Source of the DNA: Basidiobolus meristosporus CBS 931.73
Lineage: Eukaryota > Basidiobolomycota > Basidiobolomycetes > Basidiobolales > Basidiobolaceae
DNA: 56,767 nt
Direction of reading: 5' to 3'
NCBI GenBank assembly: GCA_002104905.1
Contig: MCFE01000574.1
Coordinates: forward strand, 1 to 56,767
The notes under the pieces are model-generated. The model had not been told where the DNA came from. It made no database searches and saw nothing but the letters and a program-made list of their open reading frames with translations. Numbering within the stretch: the first letter of the stretch is position 1; each line of letters starts with the position of its first letter. Shown here piece after piece: positions 1 through 12,100 of this stretch. Both the position numbers and the translations under genes were made by a program.

Positions 1-2397
1 AGCGGTACTTGTACTTTCGAGTGCGGTAACCCGAATAGTTTGAATTACTGTGGGGCTGATAATTGCAGTCTTCAAATTTTTTTCTTTGATTGTGGTGAGG
101 ATGGTCGTAGGAGTTAACGTTATGGTACTCTCTTCATCAGTTAGGGTTATTATTGATGTCACAATTGGAGTTATTGTTGAAGTATTCGGATCTGGAACCA
201 TTGTGGTTTCAAGAATAGTCGTTGGCGCTTCCGTTACAACACTTTCCTGACCTGTTATTGTTTGTTCTATGGTTGTGATAGGACTCAAAGTTGAGGTATT
301 TGGATTTGGAACTATTGTGGTTGCAAACACTGTTGTAGGCGCTTCAGTCACAACGTTTTCCTGACCGGTCATTGTTTGCTCTACGGTAGTGACCGGAATC
401 AAAGTTGAAGTATTTGGATTTGGAACTATGGTGGTTGCAAACACAGTTGTCGGCACTTCTGTTACAACGCTTTCCTGACCGGTCATTGTTTGTTCTACGG
501 TAATTACAGGAATCGATGTTGAGGTGTTTGGATTGGGAACTATTGTGGTTGCAAACACTGTTGTCGGCGCTTCAATTACCACACTTTCTTGAGCTGTCAT
601 TGTTTGTTCCACGGTAATTATAGGAATCGATGTTGAGGTGTTTGGATTGGGAACTACTGTGGTTGCAAACACTGTTGTCGGCGCTTCAATTACCACACTT
701 TCTTGAGCTGTCATTGTTTGTTCCACGGTAGTGACAGGAATCGATGTTGAGGTGTTTGGATTGGGAACTACTGTGGTTGCAAACACTGTTGTCGGCGCTT
801 CAATTACCACACTTTCTTGAGCTGTCATTGTTTGTTCTACGGTAGTGACAGGAATCGATGTTGAGGTGTTTGGATTGGGAACTATTGTGGTTGCAAACAC
901 TGTTGTCGGCGCTTCAATTACTACGCTTTCTTGAGCTGTCATTGTTTGTTCTACGGTAATTACAGGAATCGATGTTGAGGTGTTTGGATTGGGAACTACT
1001 GTGGTTGCAAACACTGTTGTCGGCGCGTCAATTACAACACTTTCTTGAGCTGTCATTGTTTGTTCCACGGTAGTGACAGGAATCGATGTTGAGGTATTTG
1101 GATTTGGAACTATTGTGGTTGCAAACACTGTAGTCGGCGCTTCTGTTACAACGCTTTCCTGATCTGTCATTGTTTGTTCAACGGTAATTACAGGAATCAA
1201 TGTTGAAGTATTCGGATTTGGAACTACTGCGGTTTCAAATAAAGTTGTCGGCGCTTCTGTTACGACACTTTCCTGGCCTGTTATTGTTTGTTCCACGGTA
1301 ATTACAGGAATCAATGTTGAGGTATTCGGATTTGGAACTATTGTGGTTGCAAACACTGTCGTCGGCGCCTCAGTTACAACGCTTTCCGGACCTGTCATTG
1401 TTTGTTCTGCGGTAGTGACAGGAATCAAAGTTGAAGTATTTGGGTTTGGAACAATTGGGGTTGTAGACGCAGTCGCCGGCGCTTCAGTAACAACGCTGCT
1501 CTGTACAATACTGGATGGTGTATTCGGTGCAGGCATGTTGCAAGCATTCGAAGATGTATATCCTGTGTAGCCGCAGACTTTGTTGCTAGGGCAACATGAT
1601 AAATGAGGATTTTGATAGCTACCGGTTGGGCAAACGAAGGTGTATGGACTGTCATCGGATTCGCAGTAGTATCCACCGTAATTGCTATTACAAGCGGTCA
1701 AAGCGTTTTGGTACACGCTTTCGGGAAGGTACCCACACCCTTCTCTTACATCATCTTTTTTAATATTGCACCCGTTACTTGATAGTGAGACGCCCACATG
1801 GCCACATACATATCCGCTATCACAGCATTCTGTAGTAACGCTTGTAGTTACGGAATTCCAAACTAATCTGAATGGGCTATAAGCCGAAGGGCAGTAGACA
1901 CCTGAACCAATCGGGTTTAAATCCGAATAAGCGGTTTGTAATTCCTCTTTCGTAGGTTGTTCTGAACAATCTTTCTTGCTGGATCCGGAACCTGAGGTCG
2001 GCTCCCAGTATTGTTGGCATGGCTCAGGTAGGTTATCAACATTTACGCCTGGATTGCCATTCGTATCACACGGAGTGGTATCCCAAAGTCCTACTTCTAA
2101 GGTCGAGTATGTATTTGAGGAGCAACATGTCAGTTGGGCTGGATTATCTCCATCACATTCATAATAGTAGACAGCGTTTGCTACAGGAACCCAATAGTTA
2201 GAAGCGCCGGGATTGAGATCGCTGTTGGCACATTGCTTATTGGCAATTTCTTGCGATGTTTCCATGGAAAAAAATGATGCGCTATCTGCAGCTCTATCAT
2301 CGTTGATTACCGGTTGCGCATTCACGCATGGTGCACTGTTGGCTGCAAGCGCCAGCACAAGCGCTGAAAATCTTAGAAATGATTTCGTCAAAATCAT
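1..2397 (-). CDS. Long-form secreted cysteine-rich protein with 38-aa Ser/Thr/Pro repeat stalk (3' part beyond window)
   Basis: The frame is open from ATG at 2397 to the window edge, at least 799 codons without a stop, so the C-terminus is missing. This ATG aligns with the start of the five 296-aa paralogues. Residues 1-27 form a signal peptide (hydrophobic core LSALVLALTT-like, likely cut after VNA). Residues ~50-290 hold three related cysteine modules with motifs YYC/VYC, a CC pair, VCGH or VCGY, and a final Cys. From ~1500 leftward the protein is about twelve 38-residue units rich in T, S, P and V (core VVTEAPTT and VPNPNTST), decaying toward the left edge. This architecture resembles fungal wall-attached or surface glycoproteins with an O-glycosylated stalk; that role is inferred. 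Module 2 lacks two cysteines that all the short paralogues have. I do not recognise a named family. Confidence 0.85.
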   Translation of the reverse strand, partial: MILTKSFLRFSALVLALAANSAPCVNAQPVINDDRAADSASFFSMETSQEIANKQCANSDLNPGASNYWVPVANAVYYYECDGDNPAQLTCCSSNTYSTLEVGLWDTTPCDTNGNPGVNVDNLPEPCQQYWEPTSGSGSSKKDCSEQPTKEELQTAYSDLNPIGSGVYCPSAYSPFRLVWNSVTTSVTTECCDSGYVCGHVGVSLSSNGCNIKKDDVREGCGYLPESVYQNALTACNSNYGGYYCESDDSPYTFVCPTGSYQNPHLSCCPSNKVCGYTGYTSSNACNMPAPNTPSSIVQSSVVTEAPATASTTPIVPNPNTSTLIPVTTAEQTMTGPESVVTEAPTTVFATTIVPNPNTSTLIPVITVEQTITGQESVVTEAPTTLFETAVVPNPNTSTLIPVITVEQTMTDQESVVTEAPTTVFATTIVPNPNTSTSIPVTTVEQTMTAQESVVIDAPTTVFATTVVPNPNTSTSIPVITVEQTMTAQESVVIEAPTTVFATTIVPNPNTSTSIPVTTVEQTMTAQESVVIEAPTTVFATTVVPNPNTSTSIPVTTVEQTMTAQESVVIEAPTTVFATTVVPNPNTSTSIPIITVEQTMTAQESVVIEAPTTVFATTIVPNPNTSTSIPVITVEQTMTGQESVVTEVPTTVFATTIVPNPNTSTLIPVTTVEQTMTGQENVVTEAPTTVFATTIVPNPNTSTLSPITTIEQTITGQESVVTEAPTTILETTMVPDPNTSTITPIVTSIITLTDEESTITLTPTTILTTIKEKNLKTAIISPTVIQTIRVTALESTSTA
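136..1503 (-). repeat. About twelve tandem 114-bp units encoding the 38-aa stalk repeats
   Basis: A fixed anchor (GGAATC or variants, before GTTGAGGT/GTTGAAGT on the plus strand) recurs at 169, 283, 397, 511, 625, 739, 853, 967, 1081, 1195, 1309 and 1423, a constant 114-bp period equal to 38 codons. The central units (about 500-1080) are nearly identical and the outer units are more diverged, as expected for repeats homogenised by slippage or unequal exchange. Bases 1-135 continue as Thr/Ser-rich coding sequence without a clean unit. Confidence 0.93.
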
Positions 2398-2640
2398 CGC
2401 TTGCAATAGATGTCTCGGGGCACTTCATTCATTTATATATTACATGCAACATCGAATTTGGACTATCTTTTGGCCTGCGATATCTTTTCAGATAACCCTT
2501 TGATGGTCTTGCTGTAGTTGATTGACTGAATTTCTGGTTTGCAGGGTATCTTTTCTCGATATGTATCTATTTGTCTCGATTAGAATCACCGATAAGTACC
2601 ACAAAATGTCGGTCGAAAATAAAATTTTAAACCTAATTGT
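2398..2640 (-). promoter_or_regulatory. 5' flank of the long-form gene, conserved with the array promoters
   Basis: The sequence upstream of the ATG matches the 5' flanks of the short genes: the CATTTCATTC-type block, the block around CTTTTGGCCT, and the segment TTTCTGGTTTGCAGGGTATC at about 2530-2550. The 42-bp CCAAT repeats present upstream of the short genes are not recognisable here. The promoter role is inferred from position and conservation. Confidence 0.5.
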
Positions 2641-5600
2641 TTCAACAGACACTCATTGCAGATACCAACCGTAGCGGTTGCAATGCCATCAATATTTTGG
2701 ATCAGGCAATATCTCAATGCTCGATCCTTGTTACTTGACCTTGGTAAGCGCACATACTGATTCTGGATTCAATCACTTGACAAAAGTAATGGCCGATTGG
2801 CTGCCATTCGGGATAATCAATGCGCGCTGTATGCTGAATGCTCATAGGTGGAGCATTTCGTGAAAACTGGTTGTGAATGCTACTACAATTATCACTGCGT
2901 GTGAGATATGTGCGATGGAACTACTTGTCCAGCGGAACATTTGTCAACCTGGATGTATCGATTTCGAGTTATGCTCTCAAAGCTTAGCGCTCCAAAGGCC
3001 AGAAATACATATGAGGATAGCAGTTACCGGGACCTACTTCATTTCTTCCAGGTGGTCTGTTTGTAGATGGATTTCAAGAATACTAGTCGCGCATCGTGCA
3101 TTGACAAGATGATTATGAATCAATTAACAAAAAGGAGCTCACCACACTAGGGAATTAAAGAAACCTGTAACCCGATTGGTAGCTACTCGCAACCCCCCCT
3201 TCGGTAGAACCTTCGATCGTGACGTCCCTATTGTATAATCTAGATTCTTTGGTGCTATTTTTAGTAATGCCAATATTGGCTATTGATTATCACTTACATA
3301 TATGGAAGTATGTCTACAAAAAAATCAAGAACGTTGATCACGAAGACCGAGTAGCAGAATCTTCGCGCAGACTTAAGGGGAATATTCTGACTTGCTGCAT
3401 ATCGAAAACGATATCGAGATTGTACTTATTTCAACTGCTACGACACGGGCCAGATTTAACTTCGGATAAGTTTAAAGGGCTCAAATAACTCGTCAATATC
3501 CATATGAGTGAGTTTCTAGAATGTTGACCATGCAATCGGAACGTTGGCGGTAGATGTAAGCGGATACTCTATAGGCGGAGTATGGAATAAGAGTTTCGGA
3601 TTTCTCTTAGCAGAGCACAATTGAACATGCTGCTACATATCGAAAATAAGTTAATGTTGACAGATAGGCCTTTCTTCAGAAAAGGTACTTCCCTTGAAGA
3701 AGGAACCGATGTTATATGCTTGGTGAGTTCCACTTCAAACCCGGTTGTAAATGAACACCTCAGATACGTAATACAAGAACGGGAAAATTTACTTACGCTG
3801 GTGGAACTTACTCGATCTAAAGTAGGTCCATTGTGGAGGTTTGGTGGGCTTCTCTGAAATGTCACCAGATAATCCCTGATCCAATTAGAAGGGTCACAAA
3901 TTTTAGTTTTACTAGATCTATTTCCCTAATTAGTCCCGCATTAATTCACTTCAACTATAAATGGTTTTTATAGCGCTCATGCGAATCATCAGAAATGCTA
4001 ATTGAGTAAGGGGGTATGAGCGATGAGAATACCCAATAATTGAGATATTAGTCTTAGGAAGCTAACCCTACTTTCGGGATAATATTTGTGGCTTCTTGAG
4101 TCCACCAGATTGCTGATCTAGATTCACTTACTGCTGCGCTTACCTAGATTGTAAACCCGAGGATATCAGAGAAGCTAATTTAGTCATAATTGATATGTTC
4201 GATCTAATTATTCCGAAGGAGGTGGAGGGTCCCTAATCTTCTCAACATTTCTCAACAAGCAGTAGTACCCTAAGAGACGTAAAGGCTGCTCAACTGCTTG
4301 ATACCAATATTAAATGGTTGCACATAAAGCATTACGGTATACCCCTTTGCTACACTGTGTATACTCAGTATTAGCATTACCGCTGTTGAGAGTGACCGAT
4401 GTCACAACTTTACTTGTAAGTGAATACCTAGAATATCTGATACTAATTGATTTGACGTCAAGACTCGGCTGGTGAGAAGGGCCCAAAATATCAGCCACCT
4501 TGAGGATATTGATTTTGCCAACATGTCGATGGCAAGCTCTAGTGATTACACGATAAATCCATAGCATCTCTTTGTAGAATAGGGATTAAAGAGGTTTCTA
4601 ATCTATTTCTACACAGACCTTACCCGAGCCTTCCTCTATACGATACACCATATCATGCAACAAATCTAGGTTGATCAAGCTCCATCATGATTCCTCAAGT
4701 GACCCTATGAAGAATAATCCCAAACAGCGCAACTTGATCAAATATATTCATGTACCTCATCGAATATCAATATTGATCAAGTTACATTCCAAAATCAGCT
4801 TGAATTACAAACCATACACATGCTGGGTATGAAAATAAAAATTTGGATAACCAGCGATGAGTGGCACTATTACCACTACTATTGAAGACTGATTACAACG
4901 TTTTCCAGAATTTTGAGATCGCTTATTGCGCTGTAGACAACTACCGGTGTTGGCCCGACTATTCCAATTGTAGATTCCATTTTCGCTGACCATTCCAAAC
5001 ATATTTATGAACCGGGATAATCGCGTGCAGTACACGTATTTGCATTCATCATGCCTAGAGTAAACGCGTTCGGAATGGATGTGACACTGGTGGCAAAACA
5101 TGGGACACCAGTTATTGGTGGCAAGAACAAGTTAACATCACATGAATCGGGATGCACATTTAACATGGTCAGTTTTCATACATCTGGATAGGCCCGATTC
5201 CAATATATGTATTAGATCCCGTATTCAGTGCAATAATGCTTCAAAGATGTGATGCGACTCTTCATCTACTGCAAAAGATGATTCCAGCACTACAACAAAT
5301 GTGATATTTTCTATCTCGTATGCTGATTGTAAGAATCCAAACTTGTGCGCATATTGGGTTGCCTTTTCTACATGTGTGATGCGACTATGTCTAGGAACAC
5401 TTAGACGTGTATAGATTCTGACAGGAAATGCTGCTCCACTCTGACAACGCGTCTATCTCCTCACCGTATTTGTCTATGACGTTGATCAAGTCGGTGCTAG
5501 TCCAGCCTGATTAGGCCATGATCACGTAAAGCATATTGATTTTTCCAAGTGATTTCTTCAATTCCAAAATTCATTGGAATTCAGATAAACGATAGTTGCT

Positions 5601-6600
5601 ACAACGGAATCCTTCTTGGGTTATTCTATCTAACTACCAATTTAGTCCTGCATATCTAATGGATATTACATATTAGATGCAGGATACGCTAGCCAAATTA
5701 GTGAAATATAGAATGTTCTATTCCAATACTTCTGGATTCTTCGAGGTGGAAATATTTTGTGAAATAACGATCGATAGAATCGCCCATTTATGGTGATGCC
5801 ATTTAGAGTTATAGATAAGTTATTAACTAGGGAGTTGGCATGGACTACTAAATGCTCCTTAATACAGCTCTCTGACTACATCTATTACTGGAGTCGTCAC
5901 CATTTTTGATCTCCGCCATGCACAGTGAATAGGCCATGACATCGATTCTCTGCATAAACACCATCGGTCTCAATTGAGCTGTTATTCTTGTAGCCAACCT
6001 TTCAGGTAGATGCAGCCAAAACGAAAGTTTATATTCCCAGTGGAACCCACAGAAATGGTTGCGCTAACGCAAACATAGTAGTAGCATTTTTCAACTATCT
6101 TATCGAAAACTTTATAAAGCCAATGTACTTATTCCCATTGGCTCAAAAGATAATATGGTGTTTGCGCTGTCGGTCTCTCGGCAAGCGGAGCTTCCTGTTC
6201 ATGAATAGGGGATTAATTTCCGAATGTTGCAACAAGATTGTATCCATAAAAACACAGTCCTGAAACTCCGGATCATTACACCACAAATATTCCGAAATTT
6301 AGCAGCGTGTGATCCATTATCATTGCGTAACCTTCTAAGCAAGTATGAATGGCAATCACGATAATTGTCAAATCGATTTTGAGTAGTATACCTGACCACC
6401 AACAAAAGGGGGTTTCGGTTCAACTTAACAGAGAAGCCGTAGCCACTGTTCCCTATGAAAAGATTCAAACTTGGATTTTTCACTTTTACTTGACGGTATT
6501 CAGCTGGCATTTAGCCGGGATTCAGCCGGTCAATTTCATCAAAATTTTCAAATAATTTTAACTCACGGAAGATTGTTCTGGTTGCCACCAGAGTCGGTAT
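2641..6600. other. Spacer with no recognisable gene; diverged copy of the array spacer
   Basis: No ORF here looks like a real gene; those present are short and not conserved. Many blocks match the spacers between the short genes, for example the block around 4620-4690 (ends in AAGCTCCATCAT), the block near 5090-5130 (TGGGACACCAGTTA..), the CTCGGCAAG..GAGCTTCC block near 6180 (compare 40810), and the segment around 5510 (CCTGATTAGGCCATGATCACG). The long gene therefore belongs to the same tandem locus, but its spacer is more diverged than those of the array. Confidence 0.6.
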
Positions 6601-6759
6601 TAGGGTTTATGCGACACTGGCCCTTCCATAAATCCACATGCCCTCAAAGTAGCTGTAACCCCAAATGTTGAAAGTTGTAGCTTTAAGGAAACTTGGATCT
6701 CATATGGTATTTTGCTGGCATTCTGCTGGCCTTCATCAAATATTTTTCGTAGCGAGATT

Positions 6760-6865
6760 GTAATTTTTAAATATGTTTGAAGGGAAGGATCAATAAAAGA
6801 CAAAGTACGCAAACAAGAAGATAGTTCTTGCGGAGTGAAGAAACTCTTCAAGGGCAGAAGAGGGA
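6760..6865 (-). pseudogene. Fossil of a LINE ORF2 C-terminus
   Basis: Minus-strand translation from 6872 gives PLLPLKSFFTPQELSS, which aligns with the C-terminal tails of the LINE ORF2s in block B (PPFPLNSVLSTEELSS at ~46.85 kb and PPKPLNFIFTPDEL at ~52.95 kb). The fragment ends abruptly at ~6865 where another LINE 3' end begins, the same arrangement as in block B. A related fragment sits in the same relative position at ~40.95 kb. Confidence 0.55.
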
Positions 6866-6965
6866 AAGTCACCAGTTGGTAAAATATGTGTTCAAACTAA
6901 GTATTACCTATATATTCACTAAGTAAAGAAGCCAACTAAAGTTATCAAAATTTCTAAACTATATC
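6866..6965 (-). mobile_element. Fossil 3' end of a LINE (5'-truncated)
   Basis: The plus strand starts GGGAAAGTCACCAGTTGG and continues to AAAGAAGCCAACTAA, matching the 3' terminus of the LINE at 52.79 kb (GGAAAGTCACCAAGTTGG ... AAAGAAGCCAATTAA). It contains the same 3' hairpin region. No coding sequence is left. The stretch 6966-7077 shows nothing I can identify. Confidence 0.6.
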
Positions 6966-7077
6966 ATCACGCTGATATCCTTTTTCAAGACAAGTAGAAA
7001 TCAAGATCTGTGTTCTTTAGAAAAGAGAAATCTGAGGGGTAGAGGGGGAATCATGAATTTTAAGTGACATCTGTGTT

Positions 7078-7420
7078 TGTTGTGAGATTTTGTGAGGTAT
7101 TGGAAGTGATTGGGAGAACTAGTAGATTATTTGGTTTTCACTTGATCATTTATTGATTTCAAAAGTGGAATTTATACTTTTACAAAGTCTTTGCAAAGAA
7201 CTTGTAGAATGTCATCAGGTAGATTTCAAGAATATGTGTGCAAAGTCTGGGGTCTTTTGGACAGTCTTGAGAAAAGTCATATTCTGGGTACCTGATAAAT
7301 TAGTAAAAATATTCCATGTAAGTCCCAACAAGACATTGGGTCATGGAATAATTGAAGTTTACCATGTAGAATCAGAGTGACTAATGTAGATACTCCGGTG
7401 TAAAATTACAATTCACAACA
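7078..7420 (-). repeat. Copia LTR (minus orientation)
   Basis: This is the reverse complement of the copia LTR found at 8179-8527, ending in ACAACA at 7420 and starting TGTTGTGAG at 7078. The internal TATAAA-like and AATAAA-like signals of the LTR are recognisable in reverse. It is diverged by many substitutions, so it is older than the LTRs at 8179 and 12512. It abuts RNase H-proximal sequence directly, so the usual polypurine tract and end of pol are deleted. Confidence 0.75.
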
Positions 7421-8178
7421 GTATATGTATGTTTAAGCAGATATCAGCAGTTCCTTATAAATACCTGGAAATCTGCTCAATTGTTGAAAAATGATCCGGA
7501 CCATAGGTCTGATTATGTTAGCTGAGAGCTCCCACTGCATATGAAATATCTGGTTGGGTTCCATGCATGATATACTTCAGGCTACAACCATAGACTCAAA
7601 TGGATACTCTTGACTTTCAGATGAGACTAAGTGCTTCTGATTTGGTTGATTTTTGACCATGTTAAGGTTTGTCTCCACTGGGGTTGCTGCTGGTTTGCAG
7701 TCTTCCATCTGGTACCTCTTGAGTATATCTTGGACTTACTCAGACTGACTCAGAGTAATGGTCTGTCCACTTCTGTCCACAGTAATTGATACTCCCAAGC
7801 AGTAACTAGTTTTCTTAGATTGGACATTTTGAACTCCGCAGATAAACAGGATTTGGTTTCTTCAAGTGTCTTCTGGTTGTTGATGGCTATATGAGATTGT
7901 CTACATCTATAGCTAATAGAACTGAGCTTGTTCACTCTGGCCTATAATAGATACACAAGTCAGCTGTACTTCTTTGTAAAATCATAGATTCCAAAAATGC
8001 ATATATCTTGCAATTCCATGCTCTTTGCAATTGTTTCAGGCCATATATTGACTTTTTGAGTTTGCAAACTAAATAGGGGCTATCTGTGTCACTGTGTCCA
8101 TCTGGCTGGTCCATATACACATTCTCATTGAGTTTTTCATTCAGAAATACAGCATTCACATTCATTTGATGTGAATAC
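7421..8178 (-). pseudogene. Copia pol fragment (reverse transcriptase part)
   Basis: Minus-strand frames give MNVNAVFLNEKLNENVYMDQ and SIYGLKQLQRAWN, typical of the copia RT region after the first catalytic Asp, followed by KTLEETKSCLSAEFKMSNL and, further on, the segment equivalent to the RNase H connection. Several frameshifts and stops are present. It is truncated on the right exactly where the copia 5' LTR begins at 8179, and on the left it runs straight into the 7078-7420 LTR, so RNase H is missing. Confidence 0.75.
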
Positions 8179-8527
8179 TATTGTAAAAATTTGTAATTCC
8201 ACCTAAATATTCACCTAACTTAGTCACTTAGATCATTACCCTCAAATCCTAGAGAATACTGACCAAATTCCTTGTTGGGATTTACTAAGAATATTTTCAC
8301 CAAAATACCAGGTACCCAGAACATGAAAATTCTCAAAGTTGTTCAAACAGCCCCAAACTTTGCACACATGTTCTTGGGACCTTCCTTAACCTATTCTACG
8401 TGTTTGTAATGCCAGGACCAGGTAAAAGTATAAATACTACTTTTACATTCAATAAATCATTAAGTGAAAACCACATAAACTACTTGTTCTCCCAATCACT
8501 TCCAATATCTCCAAGACTCTTACAACA
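8179..8527 (+). repeat. Copia 5' LTR
   Basis: 349 bp, homologous to the 3' LTR at 12512-12728 plus 13464-13598. It contains a short palindromic region around TATAAATA near 8430-8445, the likely TATA element, and AATAAATC shortly after, the likely polyadenylation signal. The first bases are mutated relative to the 3' LTR (TATTGTAAA instead of TGTTGTAAG). Confidence 0.85.
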
Positions 8528-8558
8528 GTTTATGAGCCCCAAGCTGTCACTCTCTGCA

Positions 8559-9188
8559 ATGTCTACTACTGCTATTACTAGAATTTTTTGCTCTGCTGAA
8601 AAGTTGGATGGATCTAACTACCAAGTGTGGAAGGTGAAGATGGAGATACCGCTACAAGAAAGAGGCCTTTGGGATATTGTCATGGGAGAAGACTGCCCTC
8701 CTAAAAACGTGGGAGAGGAAGTCTTAAAGTACCAGAAGAAAGAGCAAAGTGCCTTTAACTGCATTTGCCTTAATGTCAAGGACAAATTGCTAATTCAATG
8801 CTCAAGAGCAAAAACGGCAAAGAACGCCTGAAAAGCATTAGAAGACACCTACCACTCATGTTCAGCTGCTAAGAAAATGTATCTGAGACAAAAATTCTTT
8901 ACTACAAAGATGCAGCCAGGAGAAGAAATGAAAAATCTAATTAACAGAATTACCCTGGTGGTAGATGAGATGAAATCTGTGGGTGTACCAACTACTGATG
9001 AGGATGTGATAGTTACCATCCTGAATAGCCTGACAGACAAGTTACAGGGCCTTGTATCAGCCCTAGAGTCCAGAACTGAAGATTTGACCTTAAATTACGT
9101 ATTTGGAAGGCTCCTAGATGAAGAATTAAGAAAATCAAGCACCAATAAGAAGGAAGAAGAAAATGCCTTAATAAGCAATGATAGCTAA
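8559..9188 (+). pseudogene. Copia gag, one in-frame stop
   Basis: Starts MSTTAITRIFCSAEKLDGSN, with the LDGSNYQVWKVKM motif of copia-type gag. The frame is broken by TGA at 8829-8831, where the related fragment at 13.65 kb has Trp (IAWNVFQ), i.e. a TGG to TGA change. The same frame then continues to 9188. The CCHC zinc knuckle (C-N-Y-C ... G-H ... W-C) follows in another frame near 9230-9275, so there is also a frameshift before the nucleocapsid part. Confidence 0.85.
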
Positions 9189-9189
9189 C

Positions 9190-12100
9190 AAAGGAGGTAC
9201 CCAAGACCCTACAAAGGCAACAGCAACCTGTTTTGCAACTACTGCAAAAGGAAAGGACACACATCAGGATGGTGTCTCAAAAAGAGAGATTATCAGCAAA
9301 AGAGGACTGAATATGGAAATGCTGCAACAACTGAAGATAGACTATTCATATCTGCACTAAATATGACCACAAACAAGGATTCTCAGATGTGGTATATTGA
9401 CTCTGGAGCTTCTCAACACTTTACACACCAAAAAAACTTTTTACCCAATATCAAGAAATTCCAATTAAGAAGGTTTTCATGGGTGACAATAGAACACTTG
9501 ATGCAGTGGGAGAAGGAACTATCCAAGTAAACCTAAGAAGCAGTGAAGGAAGCCATACACTGACCTTTAAAGAAGTACTCTATGTACCAGAAATAGCCAA
9601 GAACCTACTCTCCGTAAGCAAGGCCACAGCAGAAGGACTCAGTTTCAGTTTTGACAATTCTGGATGCAGGATCACTGATCAAAATGGTGCCCATATTCCC
9701 TTGGGCATCAGAGATCAGAATCTATACAAGTTGACTTATATTCCATCATATCTGGATGCCAATATAAGTTACTTAAATGAAGAAACACCAATGCTTTGGC
9801 ACAGGAGATTTGGACACATCAATTTTGATTATTTGCGCAAAATGATCAAAGATCAGCTGATTTCTGGAGTGATAACTGATCCCCCAGCTAGTTTAGAGCA
9901 CTGTGAAGCCTGCATATATGGGAAACCAGCCAGACAACCATTTAAGAGCTCTGGGTTAATCAAAACTAAGAAAAAATTAGATCTAATTCACTCAGATCTG
10001 TGTGGACCCATGCAAAATTTATCCTTAGGCGGGATGAAGTATTTAATCACTTTTATTGATGATTATACAAGATACACATGGGTCTACTTCATGGAGAGAA
10101 AGGAAGAAGCTCTGTCTAAGTGCAGGGAGTTTAAAGCCATGGTTGAGAGAGAAACTGGTGGAAAAATCAAGAAAATACGCTCTGACAATGGTGGAGAATA
10201 TACCTCAAACTCTTCATCCACTTCTGCAAAATTCATGGGATAAAGCAAGAGACTACTGTACCATACTCCCCGCAGCAAAATGGAGTAGCAGAACAAGCTA
10301 ACAGATCAATAATTGATATGGCAAGATCTATGATCCATGATCAAAAATTATCCTATGATTTTTGGGCGGAATCAGTTGCCACTGCGGTATACCTTAAAAT
10401 AGGAGTTATAACAGAATACTTTGTGCTTATACTCCATTTGAAGCCTGGCATGAATACAGACCAAGTGCAGAACATCTAAGAATACTTGGGTGTACAGCAT
10501 ATGCCAAAAAACTGGCCCAAAATCAGTCAAAATTTGAGCCAAAAAGTGTAAAATGCATATTTTTGGGCTACTGCAATGAGAGTAAGGCATACAGACTCTA
10601 CAATACCAAAGCAAAGAAGCTGATCAAGTCCAGGGATGTGTTGTTTGATGAAAATTCAAAATTTTCACAAAAAATGACATCAGATGATGACAAAAATTTG
10701 ATCTCAAGTCCACCAATTGTCAGGATTGAATTTGAGCAAAACAGTGAAAATTTTTTCACTCAAGAGGACTCTACAACCATGGTTCAGCCAGAATCAGTGC
10801 CCAGGAATATCCCAGAAGTGATCATTCCAGTACCAAATGCCCAGAGATCCAATTGGACAAGAAATAGTCTAAGTTACTATATCAATGAAGGTACAAACTT
10901 AGTCTATGCCTATTCAGTCCATATTGATGAACCCCAGACTGTAAAAGAGGCCCTAAATAGCCCTCAGACAAAGTTTTGGAGATCTGCAATGACTGAGGAA
11001 TATCAGGCCCTAATAGAAAATCAAACTTGAGATTTAGTCAAATTACCAATCAACCAAAAATCAATTGGATGCAGATGGGTCTTCAAGACATAATACAAGG
11101 CTGATGGTACAATTGAAAGATACAAAGCAAAACTTGTAGCCAAAGAATACTCTCAAACAAAAGGACTTGACTATACTGAGACCTTTGCACCGGTAGCCAA
11201 GTTTAATTCCATCAGATTAATATTGGCTATTGCAGCCAAATATAAGTTTTTTATTCATCAAATGGATGTAAAAACTGCATTTTTGAATGGAGAACTTGAT
11301 GAGGACATGTATATAGACCAGCCTGATGGGTTTGTTGACCAAGATAACCCCCATTTGGTCTGTAAGCCTGAAAGGTCACTACATGGTCTCAAACAATCAC
11401 CAAGAGCCTGGAATTGCAAGATAGATTCTTATTTGGAATCTTTGAGTTTCAAAAGAAGTAATGCTGACTAGAGTATATACTATAAGCCAGATAGAGCAAA
11501 TCCAGTCCTATTAGCTCTATATGTGGATGATCCTATTATAGCTGCCAATAACCTAGAAACATTGGAAGAGACTAAATCCAGCCTTTCTAAGGAGTTCAAG
11601 ATGTCCAATCTAGGAGGACTTAGTTACTACTTAGGGATTAAGTTCTCCATAGACAGAAGTACCCAGACTATCACCCTAAGCCAATCCAAGTATATTCAGG
11701 ATATACTAAAGAAGTACCAAATGGAAGACTGTAAACTGGCAGCTACCCCAAGGGAGACAAACCTCAACTTGGTCAAATCTCAATCAAATCAAGAGAGCTT
11801 GGTGCCATCTGAAAGCCCTGACTTTCCTTATCAATCTATAACCGGCAGTCTGATGTATATCATGCTTGGAACACGTCCAGATATCTTGCATTCAGTGGGA
11901 GTTGTCAGCCAACATAATCAGAACTATGGATCTGATCATATTGCAGCAGTTAAGCAGATTTTTAGATACCTAAAAGGAACTGCTGATATCTGCTTAAGAT
12001 ACACTTATAAGGACTCAGAACAGAATCTTGCGGGATAATCTGATGCTGACTGGGGACAAAATTTGGAAGACAGAAGATCCACCACAGGATGCACCTTTCT

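Noticed and set aside
136-1503. CRISPR-like or satellite array
   Set aside because: Units are contiguous 114-bp coding repeats without unique spacers, in a eukaryotic context and in frame with a secreted protein.
4310-5101. ORFs of 85-98 codons in the first spacer (4310-4567, 4805-5101) and 35025-35336 as host genes
   Set aside because: They are not preserved in the homologous positions of the other spacers and show no recognisable domain or signal peptide.
6598-6612. TATTAGGGTTTA as an interstitial telomere motif
   Set aside because: A single imperfect unit not followed by a recognisable LINE 3' end; it may be chance.
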